DNA of 49,114 nt, taken from the NCBI GenBank assembly GCA_017526525.1, contig JAFXRG010000017.1:1-49114 (forward strand). Reading direction: 5' to 3'. Shown here piece by piece: positions 42,109 through 49,114 of the stretch; positions within the stretch are counted from its first letter, which is position 1; the number at the start of each line of letters is the position of its first letter. The notes beneath the pieces are model-generated. The model made no database searches. It had not been told where the DNA came from and saw nothing but the letters and a program-made list of their open reading frames with translations. The stretch comes from Clostridia bacterium. Its GTDB lineage: Bacteria; Bacillota; Clostridia; Christensenellales; Aristaeellaceae. The position numbers were made by a program, and so were the translations under genes.

Positions 42109-44760
42109 ATGAAGAAACGGTTCAAGAAAGTTCTCTCCATGCTGACCGTCATCGCAATGCTGGCTTCCTGCTTTGCCATGGCCATCGCTGAAGAACCTAC
42201 TGACGCGACTGTTGATGCTGCTCAGGAATCTGCTGCTATAGTAGAAGAAATTCCTGCGCAGGAAACCGCAACGGCTGAAGAAGCTGCTGCATCTGCCGAA
42301 GAAGCTACGGCTCCTTCCCAGGATGCTGAAGTGCCTTCTGAAGAAGCCGCTGCCCCCGCCGAAAACGCTGAAGCTGCTGCCCCTGCTGAAGAAGCTGCGG
42401 CTCCTTCCCAGGATGCTGAAGTGCCTTCTGAAGAAGCCGCTGCCCCCGCCGAAAACGCTGAAGCTGCTGCCCCTGCTGAAGAAGCTGCTGCTCCTGTTGA
42501 AGGCAAAGTCAATCCTGTTCCTTCCTATAATAATGAAGAAACACTTGCTGAGAATCAGGCGGCTGACGAACAGCCTGCTGACGAACAGCCTGCTGACGAA
42601 CAGCCTGCTGACGAACAGCCCACTGACGAACAGCCTGCTGACGATCAGCCTGCTGACGAACAGCCCACTGACGAACAACCTGCTGATGAGCAGACCGCTG
42701 ACGAGCAGCCCGCTGACGAGCAGCCCGCTGACGAACAGCCTGCTGACGAACAGCCTGCTGACGAACAGCCTGCTGACGAGCAGCCCGCTGACGAACAGCC
42801 TGCTGATGAAGTGGAAGAGGAATATGCGGATGACGAAGAAGACGATGAGGATGACTCTTCTGACGAAGATGAACTCATCGAACTGGACGGATGGGGAATC
42901 CTCGATCCCGAACTTGTCCCTGAACATGTTCCGGACACCAACGAAATTAAATTCGAAGGTTATCAGGAACTGAAACTGAACGAGAAGGTCTCCGGCACCG
43001 TCGATGCGGAAAACACCGGGAAGATCCTCGTTCAGTGGGGCGCCAACAAGACCTTCGTCCTGGGTCTGCGTGCCTCTTCCAACAATGTTGATATCCGTAT
43101 CAACAACAAAGCTGTGAAGTTCGTTCCCGCTGCCGAAAACAACAGCCTCGAGTTCGTTGCCAACTACGAGCTGAATGTCCGGGCCGGAAAATCTTACGAA
43201 ATTATCCTCACCTCAAATGCTCCTGTCAACTATACACTGACCGCGGTTGAAGGTATCCAGAACGAAACGATCGATGAGATCAATGAAGAACCGATCGAGA
43301 ATATCACTGAAGAAGTAACCGAAGAAGCTGCTGAAGAGACCACCGAAGAAGTGACCGAGGAAGCTGCTGAAGAAACCACCGAAGAAGTGACCGAGGAAGC
43401 CACTGAAGAAACCACCGAAGAAGTGACCGAGGAAGCGGCCGAAGAGACCATCGAAGAAATGACTGAGGAAGCTGCTGAAGAAACCACCGAAGAAGTGACC
43501 GAGGAAGCCACTGAAGAGACCACCGAAGAAGTGACCGAGGAAGCTGCCGAAGAGACCACCGAAGAAGTGACCGAGGAAGCTGCTGAAGAAACCGCCGAAG
43601 AAGTGACCGAAGAAGCTGCTGAAGAGACCACCGAAGAAGTGACCGAGAAAGCTGCTGAAGAGACCACCGAAGAAGTGACCGAGGAAACAGCTGAAGAGAC
43701 CACCGAAGAAGTGACTGAAGAAGCTGCTGAAGAAACCACCGAAGAAACGACCGAGGAAGTTGCTGAAGAGACCACCGAAGAAGTGACCGAGGAAGTTGCT
43801 GAAGAGACCACCGAAGAAACTGCTGAGGAAGCTATCGAAGAAACCACCGAAGAAGAGACCGAGGAAGCCACTGAAGAAACCAAGGAAACAGAAGCAATCG
43901 TCGAAAATACTGCTGAAGAAAATGCTGAGGAAGTGGCGGCTGCTGAAGAAGAGAACGTTGAAGAAGCAACGACTGAAGAAAAAATTGAAGGAAATGATTC
44001 CGAAGAAGAAGGAATCGAGGTTACAAAGGAAGAAATTAATAAAAATCCCGAAACAACTGAAGAAGCAGTCGAAACCGTACCTCCGATGGTGGGTTGGATC
44101 AAAGTCGATGCTGATGAATATGTTGTCGGTGAAACCGCGACTCTGACTGCAGAATCCAATGTAGATCTGGACAATCAGGTTATCTGGCAGACGAAGACGG
44201 AAGAGAGCGAATGGGAAAATGTTGGTTACGGTAACACCTTGACTGTCGAACTGACCGAAGACAACGCCAACAACAGCTATAGCTTCAGGATGGCTGATGG
44301 GAGCATCTCAGATGAAATAAAGTTGGTTGTTAATGAAAAAAAGGCAGAAACGGAAGATGATGAAAGTGCAGAGGAAAAGACTGATACAGACGAAATGACA
44401 TTCGAAGAGAATACTGATGATTATGAAGGACAGACCGAAACCGAACAAAATATCGAAGGAATCGATAATTCAAATGAGGATACAGTAAAATACGAGACTG
44501 TTAAAGTAGATCTTCCGGTTATTTCAACGCTCGACAACCGCGATGTGTTCTATGGTGAGATTTGCGAGTTAAATGCAAACATTGACGGGCTTGAAGATAT
44601 GGATATTTCCTTCCAGTGGTACTATTCATTGAATGGAGAAGAATGGATAGCTGTTGAAAACTATGATGATAGCCATTTCAGTTTTGTAATGGATGCCAGC
44701 AATTGGTACTATCGTTGGAAAGTGATTGCAACGATCAGCTTTGAGGCATTTGCAGAATAA
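42109..44760 (+). CDS. Secreted low-complexity acidic repeat protein with Ig-like C-terminal domains
   Basis: 883 residues; the ATG at 42109 follows AAAGAGGTAAGG. The signal peptide ends near residue 27 (FAMAIA then EEP). Order of parts: two 30-residue Ala/Pro/Glu repeats (64-123), sixteen ADEQP-type pentapeptides (152-231), an acidic linker, a globular domain near 265-385 that looks like a beta-sandwich (NEIKFEGYQELKLNEKVSG in pieces), about sixteen 12-residue EEVTEEAAEETT repeats (400-592), then two beta-sandwich or Ig-like stretches (about 660-745 and 800-883; VIWQTKTEESEWENVGYGN and ISFQWYYSLNGEEW). No LPXTG. Long acidic repeats probably act as an extended spacer. Codon use turns A+T-rich after about 44000. 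It is 45 bp upstream of, and likely co-transcribed with, the giant adhesin. Confidence 0.82.
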   Translation: MKKRFKKVLSMLTVIAMLASCFAMAIAEEPTDATVDAAQESAAIVEEIPAQETATAEEAAASAEEATAPSQDAEVPSEEAAAPAENAEAAAPAEEAAAPSQDAEVPSEEAAAPAENAEAAAPAEEAAAPVEGKVNPVPSYNNEETLAENQAADEQPADEQPADEQPADEQPTDEQPADDQPADEQPTDEQPADEQTADEQPADEQPADEQPADEQPADEQPADEQPADEQPADEVEEEYADDEEDDEDDSSDEDELIELDGWGILDPELVPEHVPDTNEIKFEGYQELKLNEKVSGTVDAENTGKILVQWGANKTFVLGLRASSNNVDIRINNKAVKFVPAAENNSLEFVANYELNVRAGKSYEIILTSNAPVNYTLTAVEGIQNETIDEINEEPIENITEEVTEEAAEETTEEVTEEAAEETTEEVTEEATEETTEEVTEEAAEETIEEMTEEAAEETTEEVTEEATEETTEEVTEEAAEETTEEVTEEAAEETAEEVTEEAAEETTEEVTEKAAEETTEEVTEETAEETTEEVTEEAAEETTEETTEEVAEETTEEVTEEVAEETTEETAEEAIEETTEEETEEATEETKETEAIVENTAEENAEEVAAAEEENVEEATTEEKIEGNDSEEEGIEVTKEEINKNPETTEEAVETVPPMVGWIKVDADEYVVGETATLTAESNVDLDNQVIWQTKTEESEWENVGYGNTLTVELTEDNANNSYSFRMADGSISDEIKLVVNEKKAETEDDESAEEKTDTDEMTFEENTDDYEGQTETEQNIEGIDNSNEDTVKYETVKVDLPVISTLDNRDVFYGEICELNANIDGLEDMDISFQWYYSLNGEEWIAVENYDDSHFSFVMDASNWYYRWKVIATISFEAFAE
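42298..42477 (+). repeat. Two tandem 90-bp coding repeats
   Basis: Copies 42298-42387 and 42388-42477 are almost identical at DNA level (one A/G difference seen) and encode 30 residues each; a partial third copy follows. Confidence 0.9.
42562..42801 (+). repeat. Sixteen 15-bp coding repeats (ADEQP)
   Basis: Sixteen units of GCTGACGAACAGCCT with few third-base changes. Because 15 is a multiple of three, gain or loss of copies changes protein length without a frameshift. Confidence 0.92.
43306..43884 (+). repeat. About sixteen 36-bp coding repeats (Glu/Thr-rich)
   Basis: Units of 12 codons of the form EEVTEEAAEETT, with substitutions rising towards the 3' end. Also length-multiple of three. 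Confidence 0.88.
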
Positions 44761-47700
44761 AAAACTGTTTCAGATTTTTGATTAAAGGACGGAGGAATCA
44801 AAGCTATGAAACGCTATCCCAAGAAATTGCTGGCGTTACTGTTGGTTATGTTCCAGCTGGTTTCTATTATCCCTACGAATGCATTAGCTGTTCCGGTGAA
44901 TAGCATCACGGTATCGGTTCAGATGCCTTCACCGGGAGGAATAACTTCCCTTCAAAGGGACTATTTTGTGGTTGTTGGCACGCCTGAGGCTGGATTTACA
45001 GCTCGTCGAATTGATAAGAATAATTCACAGACATTACAAACTGTGTCTTTTAATTCTGCAATCGACCCATATATTATTTTAAAGGCTGCATATTCAGAAG
45101 GACATGCTGTACAGCAATATGCAGATGGCAATGTAGATATTTTTCAGGCGAATCCAGGTGAAGTCGCAGCCCAAGGTGTTGTTGAAGATAAATTTGATGC
45201 GATCCTATCTTCTGAAAACAGTGAAACACGTTTAGTTTTATTTAAACCCATTAGTGGAAAAAACTATGCTGTTCGTGTCAGATTTGATCCTGACGCGGTT
45301 TCTTCTGTTTCCACAGGGGATCAATACTATGTGTTTGTAGAGGTAACAAGAGCCGGACAAACCAGTCCCGATCGTTATTGGCTTGAGAAAATAGCAGCCG
45401 ATCCTGGTAGTCTTCCTGTAGATCAATCTGGTTATCCATACTATGACATCAATATTCCTAACTGGAAAGATAATAATGGGAACAATACGACAGATTCGTT
45501 TACAAGCAGAGAAGAAAATATCCATGTTTCCGTTGTAAAATACACTGATGCTAACGGGCAATTATCGATTAACAATACTATTCAGCATACCAATTCTGCT
45601 GCGTTAGGTTCAGGTATGACAGCGAAAGTATATAGCGTGGCATATGATACAAAGGAAATATCTCCTCAGAATACAGATTCTCAGTATCATGAATATACAA
45701 ATGAAAGCACCAATGAAAAACTATACTACGATGTTATCAACTTGACGACAATTAAGAGTGCAAATGAATATACATATCACTCAATTCTTGGACCAGCGAT
45801 TTCTTTCGGTATTGTTGCTGAACATCTATATCACGAGAATCACCTGCAAACAAACTTTGCGGTTAATCATTACACAGGAAAAGGCATTGATACCAGACCG
45901 GACTTATCTGGTAATTCTGCCGGTGCTATTGTTATTGCTGAATTCAATGAAAATGATCATGAAAAAGCAAATCATACGGGAAAGGTTGCCACTAGTGGCG
46001 TTGCAAGTCAGCTGTTTATTGGAAATGATCTGAAAGGTCATTTAGTGGCATATGTAGATAATGATTCCGGAGATACAAATCCATCTCTAAAGGTACATGG
46101 AAATTTGGCACAAGCTACAGTTATTCCCAGCAATGGTGCAACATTAAGCTCAACAATTGTTGAAAATGCAATCAGTTATATCAAAAAATCGTCGAACAAA
46201 TTAGTAAGCCATCCTGATACTATTTTACCGGCTCTGCCTCAAAACGGAAAACTGACGATTGATACAACTGCTTTTGGGGACGAGGACACCATCTTTATTG
46301 ATGGTGATAGACTGAAGAGCTATATTGAAAATTCGAATTTAATAATTAATAAATTAGAGCATCAGACGTTGGTCTTTAATTTCAACTCAGAAGACAGTGT
46401 TATAATTAAACAGTTTGAAATCAATATTAATGATGGCTATGGAAGTCATTTGACACAGACCCCTGAGGCAAAGAATTCACCACAAAATGCGTGGATGGAT
46501 AAAGTCGCCCGTCACATCGTATGGAATTGTAACAGCTGCTCGTATGTAAAGATTGATGACAGTTGTGGTATTGTTTTACAACCCAACAATGATTCAGAAG
46601 TAGAAATAGGAACGACTAGTGGCGGTTGGATTGCAAGTGATGGTTATGTGCATAACACAACTGGTGAGTGGCATAATTTCTACTCAGATCTACCTGATTC
46701 CAGCAAACTGAATCTTTCTGCTTTGAAGACTGTTGATAATAATACTCCTGGCACTGCACAAGTGTTCAACTTTATTCTTGAGCGTTATGATGAAACGCGT
46801 GCACCGAATGACAGATGGGTACTTGTTGAAACCAAGCAGAATGTAAAAGATCATGTTTCTTTCTCCGCAATCGATTCCTTACCGACAGGCTGGAATATTT
46901 TCCGCATTACAGAGTCTACAGTAATTCCGGACAGCACACAGGAAACTGGTAATTATATTACAAGTCAAGCCGTTTTCTATGCGGCTGCGGAATGCATCGT
47001 TATCAATGCAGGCCTCGATAATCAAAGAACTATTATCGGACTTCCAGCATATTATTCAACTTTCAGACCTGAACAATATAGGCGTGACAGTGAAATTGCT
47101 TCTGGCGTCAGCGGTCAGGTAGATGATGTTAAATTTAATAACTATGTTAGAAAAGCTGGGCTGACCATTTCAAAAGAAGTTGTTAGTCCGTTTGACGATG
47201 ACCTGAATCAGACTTTCGAATTCCATATTACTTTGACACCGCCTGCTGGAACACCCGCAATCAACGATACTTTCAGCGGAGTTGAGTTTAGGGATAATAA
47301 AGCAACCATTTACCTGAAAGACGGCGAATCAAAGACCATTTATGGATTGCCGCAAAAAACTCGCTATAAGGTTGAAGAAGTTAAGGTTATTGGATTTGAT
47401 ACTATTCCTGCTTCCTGGATCTATGAAGGAGTTTTGGAATCGAGCGGATCAAGAGCTGATTATACAAATACCAGGAAAGTAAGAGAAGAGTTTTCTGGAA
47501 TTGATGTAAAGATTCGAAAAGAAGACAATCATGGTAAGAAACTCAAAGATGTTACTTTTACCTTAACAGGTGAAGAAAGAAATGGTAATACCTTTACTAT
47601 AACAAAAAAGACAAATCCAAATGAAGGTAAAGCAGTTTTTACAGTTGATGCTGCAAAACTTGGAAAACCCATATCTGATACCGAGATTAGGACTTTTGAA

Positions 47701-48965
47701 CTTACAGAAACTACACCTGCTGGATTCCTTGAAAGTGGTCCGTGGACGATTAGTATTATACCGGATGGTACGGAAAAGAGAATCGATAACCGTACCGGTG
47801 AAGTTGTTATAAAGTATAAATGGAAGATTGACAGTATCAAAGAAGGCGACAAGGTATTAAATCCCGATAATGATCTGACATATACAATTGTAAATGTAAA
47901 AGAATATAAGGGAGAGATTACGCTTACAAAATCAGGTTTCAACGGGAATGCATTAGCTGGTGCAAAGTTTATACTGTACAAATCTGATCGTGAAAATGGT
48001 ACGTATTCTGCACAAGGCACTTATACAACTGATGTAAATGGTAAAATCTTTGTAGACGAACTGGATGCAGGGTATTACTATTTTGAAGAAACAGAAGCAC
48101 CCGCTGATTATATTCTGCCAAGCGACGTAGCAGAACGAAGGACAAATGTTGTACATGTTATAGAAAAATCTAAAATTGAACAGAAATTCAATCTTGCGAA
48201 GACGAACATCAAGAAAGTAGTAACACACTTTGAAGCAGAAAAGATCATCAATACATGGGGAGACAGTCTCAGCTTTACATTCAAACTAGCTCCCAAGGTT
48301 GCAACAAATCCCATGCCTGCTGGTACTGTAAATGGCGTTGTAACCGCTAATGCCACGAAAACAAATCCGTTGGCTGTATTTGGTGACATTACATTTGAAG
48401 AAGTAGGAATATATGAATATACCATCACTGAGCAGGATGACGGTGTAACGTACGTTTCCTACAATACTACTCCCCATAATGTTAAAGTTGAAGTTTCTAA
48501 GAATAACACAACCAATTCGTTAGTAGCTGTTGTTACCTATGATAATAAGCCGAGTTTAACTATTAGCAATACTTATAAGGCCAGTGGCAATACTAAGCTG
48601 CAAGTTTCCAAGCATTTGGAAGGGCGTACACTTAGAGATACTGACAGCTTTACCTTCACGTTAAGTTCAATTGACAATGCTCCATTAAAAAATGCCATAG
48701 GAATTACTTACACTACTACTCAGTTAACAAAGAAGCAGAATGGTGAAGGTGTACTTGTTGATTTCCCGACACTATATTATGATTTAAATGATGCGGGAAA
48801 AGAATATAAGTATAAGATTGTTGAGAATGATTTCTCAATTGCTGGTGTTACGAAAGATACTGTTACCGGACCAGTGGAGATTTATGCCAAGGTAAAAGTT
48901 GGCAATGATAATGGTCGAGGGCAGCTAACAGGAACTTACGTACAATATTTCAAAGACGAAAATTG
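44000..48965. other. A+T-rich compositional segment inside two adhesin genes
   Basis: From about 44000 to about 48965 codons switch to A/T-ending forms (AAT, GAT, ACA, TTT) whereas sequence before and after is G+C-rich. Both borders lie within reading frames that stay open across them. The change at the right border is abrupt, within a few codons. Confidence 0.75.
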
Positions 48966-49114
48966 CACGCACTCCCTGGCGAAGTCCGAGTTTGTGAACA
49001 ATTATGACGCACAGGGCAAGGGCGAGATCGAGGTAGCGAAGCACCTGGAAGGCCGCACCCTGAAGGACGGCGAGTTCACCTTCACCCTGAGCGGGATTAA
49101 CGGCGCACCGACAA
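44806..49114 (+). CDS. Giant SpaA/pilin-isopeptide-type surface adhesin (3' end outside window)
   Basis: The frame is open from the ATG at 44806 (after GGACGGAGGA) to the window end, 1436 codons, with no stop. The signal peptide is MKRYPKKLLALLLVMFQLVS to about residue 28 (NALA). Residues 30-780 are a large beta-rich N-terminal region I cannot assign. Then come a Spy0128/SpaA-like unit (about 785-890), another (about 897-1035), a SpaA unit (about 1037-1110) with ITLTKSG and YYFEETEAPADY, whose Glu is the usual isopeptide catalyst, and a pilin-isopeptide unit at about 1145-1260. Near-repeats then start with VSKHLEGRTL (1267) and VAKHLEGRTL (1410), 143 residues apart. More copies and an anchor presumably follow outside. 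Likely a cell-wall stalk binding host or plant surfaces. Confidence 0.85.
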   Translation, partial: MKRYPKKLLALLLVMFQLVSIIPTNALAVPVNSITVSVQMPSPGGITSLQRDYFVVVGTPEAGFTARRIDKNNSQTLQTVSFNSAIDPYIILKAAYSEGHAVQQYADGNVDIFQANPGEVAAQGVVEDKFDAILSSENSETRLVLFKPISGKNYAVRVRFDPDAVSSVSTGDQYYVFVEVTRAGQTSPDRYWLEKIAADPGSLPVDQSGYPYYDINIPNWKDNNGNNTTDSFTSREENIHVSVVKYTDANGQLSINNTIQHTNSAALGSGMTAKVYSVAYDTKEISPQNTDSQYHEYTNESTNEKLYYDVINLTTIKSANEYTYHSILGPAISFGIVAEHLYHENHLQTNFAVNHYTGKGIDTRPDLSGNSAGAIVIAEFNENDHEKANHTGKVATSGVASQLFIGNDLKGHLVAYVDNDSGDTNPSLKVHGNLAQATVIPSNGATLSSTIVENAISYIKKSSNKLVSHPDTILPALPQNGKLTIDTTAFGDEDTIFIDGDRLKSYIENSNLIINKLEHQTLVFNFNSEDSVIIKQFEININDGYGSHLTQTPEAKNSPQNAWMDKVARHIVWNCNSCSYVKIDDSCGIVLQPNNDSEVEIGTTSGGWIASDGYVHNTTGEWHNFYSDLPDSSKLNLSALKTVDNNTPGTAQVFNFILERYDETRAPNDRWVLVETKQNVKDHVSFSAIDSLPTGWNIFRITESTVIPDSTQETGNYITSQAVFYAAAECIVINAGLDNQRTIIGLPAYYSTFRPEQYRRDSEIASGVSGQVDDVKFNNYVRKAGLTISKEVVSPFDDDLNQTFEFHITLTPPAGTPAINDTFSGVEFRDNKATIYLKDGESKTIYGLPQKTRYKVEEVKVIGFDTIPASWIYEGVLESSGSRADYTNTRKVREEFSGIDVKIRKEDNHGKKLKDVTFTLTGEERNGNTFTITKKTNPNEGKAVFTVDAAKLGKPISDTEIRTFELTETTPAGFLESGPWTISIIPDGTEKRIDNRTGEVVIKYKWKIDSIKEGDKVLNPDNDLTYTIVNVKEYKGEITLTKSGFNGNALAGAKFILYKSDRENGTYSAQGTYTTDVNGKIFVDELDAGYYYFEETEAPADYILPSDVAERRTNVVHVIEKSKIEQKFNLAKTNIKKVVTHFEAEKIINTWGDSLSFTFKLAPKVATNPMPAGTVNGVVTANATKTNPLAVFGDITFEEVGIYEYTITEQDDGVTYVSYNTTPHNVKVEVSKNNTTNSLVAVVTYDNKPSLTISNTYKASGNTKLQVSKHLEGRTLRDTDSFTFTLSSIDNAPLKNAIGITYTTTQLTKKQNGEGVLVDFPTLYYDLNDAGKEYKYKIVENDFSIAGVTKDTVTGPVEIYAKVKVGNDNGRGQLTGTYVQYFKDENCTHSLAKSEFVNNYDAQGKGEIEVAKHLEGRTLKDGEFTFTLSGINGAPT

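Noticed and set aside
42562-42801. CRISPR-like regular repeats
   Set aside because: 15-bp units without spacers lying in frame inside a signal-peptide-bearing protein; they are coding repeats.
41956-42927. Minus-strand frame with RLFVSRLFVSG-type repeats, and the Ser/Val-rich frame at 43230-44174
   Set aside because: These are reverse translations of the ADEQP and EEVTEEAAEETT repeats of the secreted protein, with no start signals.

Overview
The window looks like a chromosomal segment of an anaerobic, fairly G+C-rich Clostridia-type Firmicute, probably from a gut or rumen. This is an inference from three things: strong AGGAGG-type ribosome binding sites, the efp plus CD1247-like gene pair, and the family make-up (DegV, AddB, KtrAB, PaaK with an ACT protein, NHLM transporter, Cna-B and SpaA adhesins). 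A member of the Christensenellales/Aristaeella group is possible but not proven. No rRNA, tRNA, CRISPR array, transposase or phage gene was seen.

Layout. (1) 1-2433: the tail of one NHLM-type peptide exporter and the complete second exporter subunit, i.e. the right edge of a RiPP-type export locus. (2) 2450-4975, minus strand: a PreA-like Fe-S/FMN oxidoreductase, then an anti-sigma-type ATPase with its STAS partner. (3) 5128-11879: an unusual envelope locus with a polysaccharide deacetylase, a leaderless PBP5-like protein with an altered SxN motif, an asparagine-synthetase-like protein lacking its N-terminal nucleophile region, a GT51 transglycosylase and an ABC exporter with an extra N-terminal domain. 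(4) 11930-18445: a redox and amino-acid uptake run containing a thioredoxin reductase without a recognisable NADPH site, thioredoxin, an OhrR-like regulator, a polar amino acid ABC transporter, a TPR/DUF4037 pair and a HAD phosphatase. (5) 18459-24500: glutamate dehydrogenase, a small conserved protein, a paaK-ACT operon preceded by what looks like a phenylalanine attenuator, DegV and an SPFH protein. (6) 24561-35508: AddB, a P-loop protein, threonine synthase, a Xaa-Pro peptidase, EF-P with its zinc-ribbon companion, the KtrAB potassium system and a membrane GT2 glycosyltransferase. (7) 35722-49114: a secreted and surface protein region with a Cna-B protein, a very long solute-binding protein, a sugar-isomerase-like protein, an A+T-rich intergenic stretch carrying REP-like repeats, a highly repetitive acidic secreted protein and the first 1436 codons of a giant SpaA/pilin-type adhesin running off the window.

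The best candidate for something new is the paaK leader (22271-22465). It has a promoter, a 15-codon peptide with three consecutive Phe codons sitting exactly in a hairpin loop, an antiterminator-like segment at the end of that peptide, and a 14-bp terminator before paaK. The next most interesting features are the envelope locus at 5128-11879, and the abrupt change to A+T-rich sequence whose two borders both lie inside adhesin coding sequences (about 44000 and about 48965).
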